Positions 54,105 through 62,838 of a stretch of 64,000 nucleotides of DNA are shown here, piece by piece. The notes below the pieces were generated by a model, which searched no databases, was not told the DNA's origin, and saw nothing but the letters and a program-made list of their open reading frames with translations. This DNA comes from Streptomyces sp. SN-593. Its GTDB lineage: Bacteria; Actinomycetota; Actinomycetes; Streptomycetales; Streptomycetaceae. The stretch covers positions 682,001 through 746,000 of the forward strand of contig NZ_AP018365.1 of the NCBI RefSeq assembly GCF_016756395.1, read 5' to 3'. The position numbers and the translations under genes are program-made. Position 1 is the first letter of the stretch. The number at the start of each line of letters is the position of its first letter.

Positions 54105-54257
54105 ATGGCTGACGCCGTCGACCCCACCAACGAGGACACCACCGCCGAGACCGAGAACGAGGTGGAGGCGCACTCCGAGGCCCTCGACCTCCAGGAGATG
54201 GGCGTGAGCGGGCTCGAGGCCCCCGGCAGCACGGTCAGCCTGGCCGCCTGCGCCTGA
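54105..54257 (+). CDS. Class III lanthipeptide precursor LanA1
   Basis: 50 residues with GAGGAG before the ATG. The acidic leader carries EVEAHSEALDLQEMG; LDLQ is the hydrophobic LxLQ motif recognised by class III synthetases. The putative core after the leader ends STVSLAACA: Ser42-x2-Ser45-x3-Cys49 is the labionin pattern S-x2-S-x(2-5)-C. One ring is expected, with a further Ser at 35. No classical GG site is present; class III leaders are usually trimmed by aminopeptidases or endopeptidases encoded elsewhere. It is the first gene of the operon with lanA2, lanKC and an exporter. Confidence 0.85.
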   Translation: MADAVDPTNEDTTAETENEVEAHSEALDLQEMGVSGLEAPGSTVSLAACA

Positions 54258-54266
54258 GCTACCCGT

Positions 54267-54299
54267 GTGGGTGGCGTGCCGATGCGGCGCGCCACCCAC
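54267..54299 (+). terminator. Strong hairpin between lanA1 and lanA2
   Basis: A 10-bp stem GTGGGTGGCG/CGCCACCCAC continues after one mismatch into GCCG/CGGC closed by a 3-nt loop. It begins 9 bp after the lanA1 stop. No long T-run follows, so it may act as a partial terminator or a 3' stabiliser that raises lanA1 mRNA over downstream genes. Confidence 0.7.
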
Positions 54300-54364
54300 T
54301 CGTCGTTTCGCACCCGCGCGGCCCGGCCGGCCGTGCCGGGCGCCCGGACCCGACAGGAGACACC

Positions 54365-54562
54365 ATGGCCGATCCCGTGGACCCCGCTTCCTCCGCAGTG
54401 CCCGACGACGAGCAGACCGCCCCCGAAGCGGCCGACGGCGAGTCCGAGGTCGAGGCGCACGTCGCCAACCCGCTGGACCTCCAGGAGATGGGCGTGCAGA
54501 CCTCCTTCGCCGACAACGTCATCGGCTCGACGAGCGCGACCAGCCTGATCTCCTGCTGCTGA
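54365..54562 (+). CDS. Class III lanthipeptide precursor LanA2
   Basis: 65 residues; the leader is homologous to LanA1 (MADxVDP start, EVEAHVANPLDLQEMG) but 12 residues longer. The C-terminus ends STSATSLISCC: Ser57-x2-Ser60-x3-Cys64 again gives the labionin spacing, with an extra terminal Cys65 and Ser63, so two overlapping ring choices or a disulfide are possible. The core differs completely from LanA1 while the leader is conserved, as expected of two substrates for one enzyme. Confidence 0.85.
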   Translation: MADPVDPASSAVPDDEQTAPEAADGESEVEAHVANPLDLQEMGVQTSFADNVIGSTSATSLISCC

Positions 54563-54608
54563 CGTCCGCACCGCCGCCGCACCGTCGACCCAGCACCGGA
54601 GAGGCCCC

Positions 54609-57260
54609 ATGATCCCGTTCCTTTACGTCGTCGCGGACAAGGAGTTCTACGCACCGCTGGAGACCGCCCGCGACCGCGGCGAGGTCTACCGGCCCGCGGG
54701 GGTGCCGGACGGCTGGGCCGGGACGGAGTCCGGGATCTGGACGATGTGGCACCGGGGCCGGCAGTTGCGCGGTGTCGAGGACGGCTGGAAGGTGCACGTG
54801 TCCGCGCGGCCCGGCCGCCAGCAGCACGTCCTCGACACCGTGGCCGCCGTCTGCTTCGAACAGGACGTCGCCTTCAAGCACATGTCCTGCTCGCTCGCCT
54901 ACTGGTGGATGCACCACAAGCAGGCCGCGCGGCAGCAGAGCGGCAAGTTCGTCGCCGCCTATCCCACCGACGTCGAGGCCGCCCGCGCGCTCATGGAGCG
55001 GCTGCGCACCGAACTCGACGGCGAACAGGGACCGTTCGTCCTCACCGACCGGCGCTACCGCGACTCGCGCACCGTCCACTACCGGTACGGCGCCTACCTG
55101 CCGCGCGACCGCGTCAACGCCGACGGCACCTACACCATGCTGCTGCGCCGCCCGGACGGCGTGGTGGAGGAGGACCACCGCGGCGTCTCCTTCCACCTGC
55201 CGGAGGGAGTGGTCGACCCCTTCGTCAAGCGCCGCCCCGCCGCGGCGGGCACGAAGGCCGCGGCCCCCCGCCGGAAGGCCGGCACCCCCCGCACGGAGCC
55301 GGTGACCTTCCACGGGTACACCTTCGAGGAGGCCCTCCAGTTCTCCAACGCCGGCGGCACCTACCGGGCGCGGGAACTGGCCACCGGCCGCCAGGTCTTC
55401 ATCAAGGAGGCCCGCGCGCACACCGGCGTGGCCCACGGCGAGCGCACCGCACCCGACCAGTTGCGGTCCGAGCACCACACGCTGACCGCCCTGCACGCCG
55501 CGGCCCCCGGCCTCGCCCCGCAGCCGCTGGAGCTCTTCCACGAGTGGGAACACGACTACCTCGTCACCGAGTTCATCGAGGGCGAGACCCTCCAGCGCTG
55601 GATGGTCGCCCACCAGCCGATGCTCGGCACCGGCCGGCTGCCCCACGAGTTCGACGACTACTACGCCCGCTGCGAGAAGCTGCTCGAACGGGTGGAGAGC
55701 GCGCTGGAGCGGCTGCACGCCGCCGGCTACCTCTTCGTGGACGTCAGCCCCGGCAACGTGATGGTCGGCGAGGACGACAGCGTCCGACTGGTGGACTTCG
55801 AGGCCGCCCAGCGCGCGGACGCCGACGAGATCCTGGTGATGGGCACCCCGGGCTACTCCCCGCCGCCCGAACTCGTGGGCGACGACCGGCGGATCCACGA
55901 CGACTTCGGGCTGGCCGGCCTGGCCCTGCTGCTCCTCGGCCCCTTCCACCAGTCGGCGCGGCGCAACCCCGACGCGCTCGCGCACCTGCGCGGCGAACTG
56001 CTGGAGCGGGCGCCGCTGCCGGAGCCGCTGTGGCAGAAGGCGGTGCGGTTCCACCCGCCGCGCGCCGCGGCGGACGGCGCGCTCCCCCTACCCTCGCCCG
56101 AGGAGGTGGCCGCCGACCCGCTGCGGCACCTCGCCGACCTGCGCGACCGCACCGCGGACGCGCTGGTCGCGATGGCCGAACCGGACCATCCCGACCGGGT
56201 GTTCCCCACCATCGCCGACGGCTACCGCACCAACACCCAGTGCCTGGCCTACGGTTCCGCCGGTGTCCTGCACGCCCTGACCCGCGCCGGGCGCGCCCTG
56301 CCGGACGGCGCGCTGGAGCGCCTGCGCACCGACGCCTTCGACCGGATCGACCGCCTGGGCCCCGGACTGATGGCCGGCACCGCCGGCATCGCCTGGGTGC
56401 TGGCCGACCACGGGCTGCTGGACGAGGCGCGGGACCTGCTCGCCGCCGCGGACCGCCACCCGCTGATCACCTCGGGCGCCTCCGCGACGCTCTTCGGCGG
56501 CAGCTCCGGCCTCGCCCTCGCCCACCTGGCGGTGTACGGCCACACCCGCGACGCCGCGCACGTCGAGCGCGCGGCCGAACTCGCGGCGGCGCTGCCGTCC
56601 GACGCCGGCCTCGCACCGCTGCTCGGCGCCGACGACGCCACCGGCCTCATGCACGGCCGGACCGGCATCGCGCTGATGCTCCAGCAGCTCGCCGCCGTCA
56701 CCGGGTCGGACGACGGACTGGAGCGCGGCGTCCGGCTGCTGCACGCCGAACTCGACCGCGCCACCGACCCCGACGCGCCCGGCCTGGCCTTCCCGATCTC
56801 CGCCACCGACAGCCGCAGCCTGCCGTACCTGTACTCCGGGTCCGCGTCGATGGCGCACGCGGTCGTCCGCTACACGCGGACCGTCGACGACGAGCGGCTC
56901 GCGCAGGCGCTGCCGCGGCTGCTGGCGTCCACCCGCACCACCTACACCGCGATGTCCGGGCTCTTCCAGGGCCTGGCCGGACTGGGGTTCGCCCTCGCCG
57001 AGCAGGCCCGGCTGACCGGCGAGAGGTCCGCCCGGGCCGACGCGGTCCGCGGCGCGCGGGGGCTGTTCAAGTTCGCGGTGCCCCACCCGACCGGGGTGCG
57101 CTTCCTCGGGGACCAGCTCATGCGCTTCAGCGCGGACCTGTGGAGCGGCTCGGCGGGGATACTGCTCTTCCTGACGCAGTTGCTGGACCCCGCGCCCGAC
57201 CCGCTGTTCACCGTGGACGCGCTCAGCGGCGCGCACGCCCGTACCCCAGCGGCCAGGTGA
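54609..57260 (+). CDS. Class III lanthipeptide synthetase LanKC
   Basis: 883 residues. N-terminal lyase domain (about 1-210), Ser/Thr-kinase domain (about 235-500) and C-terminal LanC-like cyclase (about 530-870). In the kinase, Lys266 (VFIKEAR) and Glu288 lie in the N-lobe, Asp378/Asn383 in the catalytic loop VDVSPGNVMV, and the metal Asp396 in VDFEAA, where DFE replaces DFG. The cyclase has GTAGIAW, LMHGRTGIALML and LWSGSAGILLFL but lacks the Cys-Cys-His zinc ligands, which separates class III from class IV. It phosphorylates and eliminates Ser/Thr and closes labionin or lanthionine rings. Starts 46 bp after lanA2. Confidence 0.95.
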   Translation: MIPFLYVVADKEFYAPLETARDRGEVYRPAGVPDGWAGTESGIWTMWHRGRQLRGVEDGWKVHVSARPGRQQHVLDTVAAVCFEQDVAFKHMSCSLAYWWMHHKQAARQQSGKFVAAYPTDVEAARALMERLRTELDGEQGPFVLTDRRYRDSRTVHYRYGAYLPRDRVNADGTYTMLLRRPDGVVEEDHRGVSFHLPEGVVDPFVKRRPAAAGTKAAAPRRKAGTPRTEPVTFHGYTFEEALQFSNAGGTYRARELATGRQVFIKEARAHTGVAHGERTAPDQLRSEHHTLTALHAAAPGLAPQPLELFHEWEHDYLVTEFIEGETLQRWMVAHQPMLGTGRLPHEFDDYYARCEKLLERVESALERLHAAGYLFVDVSPGNVMVGEDDSVRLVDFEAAQRADADEILVMGTPGYSPPPELVGDDRRIHDDFGLAGLALLLLGPFHQSARRNPDALAHLRGELLERAPLPEPLWQKAVRFHPPRAAADGALPLPSPEEVAADPLRHLADLRDRTADALVAMAEPDHPDRVFPTIADGYRTNTQCLAYGSAGVLHALTRAGRALPDGALERLRTDAFDRIDRLGPGLMAGTAGIAWVLADHGLLDEARDLLAAADRHPLITSGASATLFGGSSGLALAHLAVYGHTRDAAHVERAAELAAALPSDAGLAPLLGADDATGLMHGRTGIALMLQQLAAVTGSDDGLERGVRLLHAELDRATDPDAPGLAFPISATDSRSLPYLYSGSASMAHAVVRYTRTVDDERLAQALPRLLASTRTTYTAMSGLFQGLAGLGFALAEQARLTGERSARADAVRGARGLFKFAVPHPTGVRFLGDQLMRFSADLWSGSAGILLFLTQLLDPAPDPLFTVDALSGAHARTPAAR

Positions 57261-57267
57261 GGTGCCG

Positions 57268-58611
57268 ATGAGCGTGGAGAAGACCGACGGAACGAACGGG
57301 TCGCCCACGGGCGACGCGCCCGCCGCCGACCCGCCGGACGGCGCCTCGGCGGGCTGGGCCGCCACCCGCGACGTCAACCTCTACTGGTGCGGGCAGACCG
57401 CCTCCGCGTTCGGCTCGGTCTTCACCACGATCGCGCTGCCGGTGGTGGCGGTGGTGCACCTCAACGCCTCGGCCGGGGCCATCGGCCTGATCAGCGCCGC
57501 CGCGACCGCGCCGATCCTGCTGCTCGGCTTCCCGGCGGGCGCGCTCGCCGACCGCCTCGCCCACCCGCGCCGCGCGCTGATCCTGCTCGACCTGATCTGC
57601 GCGGCGGCCGTCGGTGTCGTCGCCCTCGGGCTGGCCGCCGGCGCCGTCTCGCTGCTCTGGCTGGGCCTGCTGTGCGCCATCATGGGCGCCACGTCCACGC
57701 TCTCCATGTCGGTGTACTTCCTGCACCTGCGCCAACTCGTCGGCCCGGACGGGATCGGCGGCGCCCGCGCCCGGCTCCAGGCCGGGCAGTACGGCGCCGC
57801 GCTCGTCGGCCGCCTGCTCGCCGGACCCGCGATCGCGCTGCTCGGCGCGGCCGCCGCGCTCTCCGTCGACGTGGCCAGCTACCTGCTCAGCGCCGCGGCC
57901 CTGGTCACCATGCGCTCGACCGACCTGGTCCCGCGCGGGCCCGCGCCCTCGGTGCTCACCTCGCTGCGCGGCGCGATGGCGGGGCTGCGGCTGTTCACCG
58001 GCGACGGCTTCCACCGCGCGCTGGGCGTGTTCATCGTGGTGCCGGCCGCGGCCCTGGCCGGTGTCACCGCGCTGACCGGACCGTTCCTGCTGCGGGTCAT
58101 CCACCTGCCGACCGCCGCCTACGGCTCGCTCTTCGCGCTGTCGGGGCTGATGGGGCTGTCGGGCTCCGCCGTCGCCGGGCGGGTGCTGGCACCGGGCCGG
58201 GACGCCCGGCGGGTGCTGCTGGGCGGCTTCACCGCCGCCATGATCTGCAGCCTGCTGCTGCCGCTGTCCGGCGGTCCGCTGCCGCTGGCCGCGTTCTGCG
58301 CGGCGATGGGCATCGGTCTGCCGATCTTCTTCGGCGCGATCGCCAACGTGGCCGTCAGCTCCGTCCTGGTCGCCTCGATGTCCGAGGAGACGCTCGGCCG
58401 CGCGATGGCCGCGCTCCAGGTGTGCGTCGCCACGGCCGGCCTGGTCGGCGCGCTGGGCAGCGGTGTGCTCGGCGACTGGCTCGGGGTGCGCGGAGCGCTG
58501 TGGGCGATGGGCCTGCTCGCGCTGGGCGGCATCGTGCTGAGCCTGCCGCCCGCCCTGCGGGCCGCGCGGGTGGCCGCCGACGTGCCCGAACCGGAGCCGG
58601 CCCCGGTCTGA
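57268..58611 (+). CDS. MFS exporter of the lanthipeptide operon
   Basis: 447 residues with about 12 membrane helices after a 30-residue hydrophilic start. GFPAGALADRLAHPRRALIL is the loop motif between helices 2 and 3, and LARxxA-like ALSVDVASYLLSA follows near the middle; it resembles the MFS_3/enterobactin-exporter-like group. It begins 7 bp after lanKC, with AGGTGAGG before the ATG. By position it secretes the modified peptide, where many class III clusters use an ABC transporter instead. Confidence 0.88.
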   Translation: MSVEKTDGTNGSPTGDAPAADPPDGASAGWAATRDVNLYWCGQTASAFGSVFTTIALPVVAVVHLNASAGAIGLISAAATAPILLLGFPAGALADRLAHPRRALILLDLICAAAVGVVALGLAAGAVSLLWLGLLCAIMGATSTLSMSVYFLHLRQLVGPDGIGGARARLQAGQYGAALVGRLLAGPAIALLGAAAALSVDVASYLLSAAALVTMRSTDLVPRGPAPSVLTSLRGAMAGLRLFTGDGFHRALGVFIVVPAAALAGVTALTGPFLLRVIHLPTAAYGSLFALSGLMGLSGSAVAGRVLAPGRDARRVLLGGFTAAMICSLLLPLSGGPLPLAAFCAAMGIGLPIFFGAIANVAVSSVLVASMSEETLGRAMAALQVCVATAGLVGALGSGVLGDWLGVRGALWAMGLLALGGIVLSLPPALRAARVAADVPEPEPAPV

Positions 58612-58892
58612 CCACCGGTTCCCCCGACATGGCCGGAATTCGACTTGCCCGGCCGGTTCGGCGTTCCGCCGGCGCGGCCGGGCGCGCGGCCCGAACGGAC
58701 AGCGACGTCCGTGTCACGCACGGAAGTCGGCCCCGGCGGCGGACACACCGGCACCCCCGCCTTTGTCCCGTCACACAGTTCACATCGGCCACAGGGCCGA
58801 CGGCCATTCCGGGATCGGGGGAGCACCGGCTACGATGAGGCCGGGGGAAGAACAGCTCGGCCTGGCCGGTACTACTCGGGGGGAGGCGGACG

Positions 58893-59429
58893 ATGGACAA
58901 GCGTGTTTCCGCCGTGTCGTCCGCCGCCGGACGCCGGGCCGGCACCGCCGCCGCGTCCCCGGCCGGAAGCGGTTCCGCCGCCGACGAGCAGTCCCCCGCG
59001 GCCCCGCCGCCCGCGCCGACCTCCACGCTCGCCGGCAAGATCGACGCCCTCTTCCGTGTCGTCCGCCGCCCCAACCGGGAGCCGTACAGCCACGAGGAGG
59101 TCGCCCGCGCCTGCCGGGAGGCCACGGGCGAGAGCTTCTCCGCGACGTACCTGTGGCAGTTGCGCACCGGCCGGCGCGACAACCCCACCAAGCGCCACCT
59201 CGAAGCCCTCGCCCAGTTCTTCGACGTCCCCGTCGGGTACTTCTTCGACGACGAGCAGGGCGCGGCCATCGCCAAGGAGCTCGAACTGCTCGGCGCGCTG
59301 CGGGACGCGGGCGTGCGCAGCATGGCGCTGCGCGCGGTCAACCTCTCCCCCGAGGACGCGGCCACGATCAGCGACATGATCGACGTCCTCGCCCGCCGGG
59401 AGCGCGGCTCCGCGGGGCGCGGGCTCTAG
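58893..59429 (+). CDS. XRE-family regulator, EspR-like
   Basis: 178 residues. A Ser/Ala/Pro-rich start (1-45) precedes the HTH: LAGKIDALFRVVRRPNREPYSHEEVARACREATGESFSATYLWQLRTGRRDNPTKRHLEALAQFF (about 46-112). A helical C-terminal part of about 60 residues follows (ELELLGALRDAGVRSMALRA). This long-loop HTH is that of EspR and related actinobacterial nucleoid-associated regulators, which dimerise through the C-terminal helices. GGGGGAGG precedes the ATG. The TAG stop is contributed by the repeat element that begins at 59426. Confidence 0.85.
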   Translation: MDKRVSAVSSAAGRRAGTAAASPAGSGSAADEQSPAAPPPAPTSTLAGKIDALFRVVRRPNREPYSHEEVARACREATGESFSATYLWQLRTGRRDNPTKRHLEALAQFFDVPVGYFFDDEQGAAIAKELELLGALRDAGVRSMALRAVNLSPEDAATISDMIDVLARRERGSAGRGL

Positions 59430-59591
59430 GGCCGGTCCGGCGGAACCCGCCGGGCTCAGGCGCCCGGCACCGCACCTCCCTGCGTTGCCGAACCACCCAC
59501 GGACGACCCGGTACGAGGACGTCTCTCCGCCTTGCGACGCAACGGCACCGGACACCGCGCGCCCGACCGGCACGATCCGCCGGACAGGCCC
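59426..59591. mobile_element. MITE-like repeat M, copy 1
   Basis: About 166 bp with terminal inverted repeats: CTAGGGCCGGTCCGGCGGA at the left and TCCGCCGGACAGGCCC at the right. The interior (CACCGCACCTCCCTGCGTTG, GACCCGGTACGAGGA, TCTCCGCCTTGCGA) recurs at 61025-61192. The left CTAG contains the TAG stop codon of the XRE gene. It encodes nothing of its own. Confidence 0.75.
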
Positions 59592-59609
59592 CGGGACCTG
59601 TCCGGCGGA
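59576..59609. terminator. Perfect 13-bp hairpin between convergent genes
   Basis: TCCGCCGGACAGG and CCTGTCCGGCGGA pair across an 8-nt loop. It joins the right end of repeat M copy 1 to another left-end-like sequence and lies between the convergent XRE and glgC genes, where it can work as a bidirectional terminator. Confidence 0.75.
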
Positions 59610-59661
59610 AACCCGCGGCCGGGTGGCGCGCGGTCGCGGCCGCCCCGTGGGCCGCGCCGGA

Positions 59662-60882
59662 TCAGCCGACCTGGGCGCCCTTGCCCAGCGCGATCACGCC
59701 CGCCTCGGAGACGGTGTACAGCGCGCGGTCCCGCTCGGGGTTGACGCCGATGGTGGCGCCGGGCGGCACGTCCACGTTCTTGTCGAGCACCGCCCCGCGG
59801 ACGATCGCGCCGCGCCCGACCCGCACGTTGTGGTGCAGCACCGAGCCCTGGACGACGGCGCCGGTGTCCACGACGACGCCCGGCGAGAGCACCGAGCGCG
59901 TGACCTGGCCGCGCACCACGCAGCCGGGGCTGATCACGGACTCCCCCACGATGCCGCCGGCGGCGATCTTCGCGGGCGGCAGCGAACCGGGGTTGGTGTG
60001 GATCGGCCAGTCGCGGTTGTAGAGGCTGAAGGCGGGCCGGTCGGAGACCAGGTCCATGTGCGCGTCGTAGTAGGCGTCGAGGGTGCCCACGTCCCGCCAG
60101 TAGCCATGGTCGCGGGCGGTCTCGCCGGGCACGTGGTTGGCGTCGAAGTCGTAGACGTGCGCGGCGCCCTGCGCGGTCAGCCGGGGCAGGATGCTGCCGC
60201 CCATGTCGTGCACCGACTGCGGGTCCTCGGCGTCCTCGTGCAGCGCCTCCAGCAGCGCCTTGGTGGTGAAGACGTAGTTGCCCATCGAGGCGAAGACCCG
60301 CCCGGGGTCGCCGGGCAGCCCCGGCGGGTCGGCCGGCTTCTCCAGGAACCGTTCGACCGCCACCCCGTCGGCGCCGGGGGTGATCACGCCGAAGCCGGAG
60401 GCGTCGGCCCTGGGCACCTTGATGCCGGCCACCGTGACGCCCGCACCGTGCTCCGCGTGCTGCTCCAGCATCTGCCGCGGGTCCATCCGGTAGACGTGGT
60501 CGGCGCCGAACACCGCGACGTAGTCCGGCTGCTCGTCGTGGATGAGGTTGAGCGACTGGAGGATCGCGTCCGCGCTGCCGAGGTACCAGCGCGGGCCGAG
60601 CCGCTGCTGGGCGGGCACCGGCGTCACGTAGTTGCCCAGCATGTTCGACATCCGCCAGGTCGTCGACACGTGCCGGTCCAGAGAGTGCGACTTGTACTGG
60701 GTGAGCACGCAGATCCGCAGGATGCCGCCGTTGACCAGGTTGGACAGCACGAAGTCGACCAGGCGGTACGACCCGCCGAAGGTCACCGCGGGTTTCGCCC
60801 GGTCCGCGGTGAGCGGCATCAGCCGCTTCCCCGCCCCGCCGGCCAGCACTATGCCAAGGACCGAAGGTCCACCACCGCGCAT
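59662..60882 (-). CDS. glgC: Glucose-1-phosphate adenylyltransferase
   Basis: 406 residues from the ATG at 60882. Nucleotidyltransferase domain: [20 protein letters not shown] (with AGGxGxRL), [31 protein letters not shown] and [11 protein letters not shown]. The C-terminal left-handed beta-helix follows (about 300-400) with hexapeptide repeats such as [20 protein letters not shown]. It makes ADP-glucose for glycogen or maltose-1-phosphate. It is on the same strand and downstream of glgA but separated by a MITE-like repeat. Confidence 0.95.
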   Translation of the reverse strand: MRGGGPSVLGIVLAGGAGKRLMPLTADRAKPAVTFGGSYRLVDFVLSNLVNGGILRICVLTQYKSHSLDRHVSTTWRMSNMLGNYVTPVPAQQRLGPRWYLGSADAILQSLNLIHDEQPDYVAVFGADHVYRMDPRQMLEQHAEHGAGVTVAGIKVPRADASGFGVITPGADGVAVERFLEKPADPPGLPGDPGRVFASMGNYVFTTKALLEALHEDAEDPQSVHDMGGSILPRLTAQGAAHVYDFDANHVPGETARDHGYWRDVGTLDAYYDAHMDLVSDRPAFSLYNRDWPIHTNPGSLPPAKIAAGGIVGESVISPGCVVRGQVTRSVLSPGVVVDTGAVVQGSVLHHNVRVGRGAIVRGAVLDKNVDVPPGATIGVNPERDRALYTVSEAGVIALGKGAQVG

Positions 60883-61024
60883 CGGCGCCCCTTTGTTCGT
60901 CGTCGTCGGTCGCGGAGGGCCGGCCGGACGGCCGCCTCCGTTCCCGTGAGCCGTGTGCCCGCGTGCCGCGGACCGATCCGCGGCCGCCGGCCGTTCTCCC
61001 GCGCCGTCCGCCCGCAACAGGCCC

Positions 61025-61192
61025 CAGGGCCTGTCCGGCGGACCCTGCCGGGCTCACGGCGCCCGGCACCGCACCTCCCTGCGTTGTCGAATCATCCATG
61101 TACGACCCGGTACGAGGATGGTTCTCCGCCTTGCGATGCACGGCACCGGACCCCGCGAGCTCGACCGGCACGATCCGCCGGACCGGCCCTAG
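61025..61192. mobile_element. MITE-like repeat M, copy 2
   Basis: About 168 bp, similar to 59426-59591 over its whole length. Ends: AGGGCCTGTCCGGCGGA and TCCGCCGGACCGGCCCTAG. Here the right-hand CTAG (61189-61192) holds the TAG stop codon of glgA, read on the minus strand. The element lies between glgA and glgC and could end or weaken read-through. Confidence 0.75.
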
Positions 61193-62358
61193 GCGGTGCC
61201 GGCCTTCGCGACCGCCTCGTACAGGTCCGCGGTCCTGCGGGCGACGGCGTCCCAGCCGAACTCGCGCACCGCGCGCAGCCGCCCCGCCTCCCCCATGCGC
61301 GCCGCGCCCGCCGGGTCGCCGAGCACCCGGTCCAGGGCCCGGGTCAGACCGGCCTCGAACTCCTCGGCGTGGCCCTCCCGGTAGGGCACCAGCAGCCCGG
61401 TCTCGCCGTCCTCGACGACCTCGGGTATGCCGCCGACCGCCGAGGCGACCACCGCCGTACCGCAGGCCATGGCCTCCAGGTTGACGATCCCCAGCGGCTC
61501 GTACACCGACGGGCAGACGAACACCGCCGCGTGGGTGAGCAGTTGCACCACCGCGGGGCGCGGCAGCATCGCCGGTATCCAGTGCACCCCGTCGCGCACC
61601 GAGCTGAGCTCGTCGAAGAGCGACCGGAACTCCCGGTCCAGCGCGGGGGTGTCGGGCGCGCCGGCGCACAGCACGAGTTGCGCGGCGGGATCGATCGCGC
61701 GGGCGGCGCGCAGCAGGTGCGGCACGCCCTTCTGCCGGGTGATCCGGCCGACGAACAGCACGTAGGGCCGGGCCGGGTCGATGCCGAGGCGGGCCAGGGC
61801 GTCGGTGCGCGGGTCGGCCCGGTAGGTGGTGGTGTCGATGCCGTTGCGCACCACGTGCACCCGGTCGGGGTCGAGGCCCGGGTAGCAGGACAGGATGTCG
61901 CCGCGCATGCCGTCGGAGACCGCGACCACGGCGTCGGCCGACTCCATCGCGGTGCGCTCGGCCCAACTCGACAGGGCGTAGCCGCCGCCGAGCTGCTCGG
62001 CCTTCCACGGGCGCAGCGGTTCCAACGAGTGGGCGGTGAGCACGTGCGGGATGCCGTGCAGGAGCTTGCCGAAGTGGCCGGCGAGGTTGGCGTACCAGGT
62101 GTGGGAGTGCACCAGGTCCCGGTCGCCGAGCGCGGCGGACATCTGGAGGTCCACGGCGAAGGTGCGCAGCGCGTCGTTGGCGCCGTCGAGGCCGGCCGGG
62201 GCGCGGTGGCGGAAGACGCCCGCGGTGTTCCCCTCGCCCCAGCAGTGCACGTCGAGGTCGACCAGCGGGCGCAGCTCGCGGGCGAGGAACTCGACGTGCA
62301 CACCGGCCCCGCCGTAGACGTCCGGGGGGTACTCCCGGGTCAGCAGTGCGACCTTCAT
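61189..62358 (-). CDS. glgA: Glycogen synthase / maltose-1-phosphate synthase (GlgA/GlgM type)
   Basis: 389 residues, a GT-B glycosyltransferase of family GT4. N-terminal MKVALLTREYPPDVYGGAG with the GGAG acceptor loop; C-terminal donor site VLFVGRITRQKGVPHLLRA and the E-x7-E segment VYEPLGIVNLEAMACGTAVV. The length and type match actinobacterial GlgM (about 387 residues), which makes alpha-maltose-1-phosphate from ADP-glucose and glucose-1-phosphate rather than extending glycogen. The neighbouring glgC supplies ADP-glucose. The annotation as GlgA is historical; activity is inferred. Confidence 0.9.
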   Translation of the reverse strand: MKVALLTREYPPDVYGGAGVHVEFLARELRPLVDLDVHCWGEGNTAGVFRHRAPAGLDGANDALRTFAVDLQMSAALGDRDLVHSHTWYANLAGHFGKLLHGIPHVLTAHSLEPLRPWKAEQLGGGYALSSWAERTAMESADAVVAVSDGMRGDILSCYPGLDPDRVHVVRNGIDTTTYRADPRTDALARLGIDPARPYVLFVGRITRQKGVPHLLRAARAIDPAAQLVLCAGAPDTPALDREFRSLFDELSSVRDGVHWIPAMLPRPAVVQLLTHAAVFVCPSVYEPLGIVNLEAMACGTAVVASAVGGIPEVVEDGETGLLVPYREGHAEEFEAGLTRALDRVLGDPAGAARMGEAGRLRAVREFGWDAVARRTADLYEAVAKAGTA

Positions 62359-62838
62359 CCGGACCTCCACCCGTCGGCAACCGTGCTCCTTGCCTTCCCC
62401 GGTTCCGGGCGGAGCTATCACGGTGAACGGCTCGGGTTCCGCGGTGCCCCCGCCCCCGGTCGGACCCGGTCGGGCGGCCGCACCCGACCGGCGGGCGCCG
62501 GCGGGGACGCCCGCCCGCGCGCCGGCGCGCGGACGCGGCGGGGGCGCGGTGCGGTTGACCCGTATTCGGCCAAGGTCGCCGCGTTGCCCCCGGTTGCCCC
62601 CGGTTGCCACCCGTTTGCCGTCCATGACCCCCCGCAGTCGCCGGGGTGGGCTTTTACTGACGAATGGGGCACCGGTGCACGTGTGGGTCGCGTGGGACCG
62701 GCTCACAGGCAAGCACAACCCCGTGGTGCACGCGGCAATACGGCCGATCCCGCCCCGGCGGGCCCGGAGCGGAATGACGCTTTATGGACGGCTGCGGCCC
62801 CCTGGCCCCGGGCACACGTATGGGAGAGACGACACGTG
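62359..62838. other. 480-bp gene-free divergent region between glgA and GNAT genes
   Basis: Holds the promoters for both directions. Around 62582-62618 there are three 10-bp repeats of the form GGTTGCCCCC. The relatively AT-rich piece TTTTACTGACGAATGGGG near 62651 may be part of a promoter. No gene is supported. Confidence 0.55.

Noticed and set aside
54609..57260. Class IV lanthipeptide synthetase (LanL)
   Set aside because: The cyclase part lacks the Cys-Cys-His zinc ligands that class IV enzymes keep, and the precursor leaders have the class III LDLQ motif.
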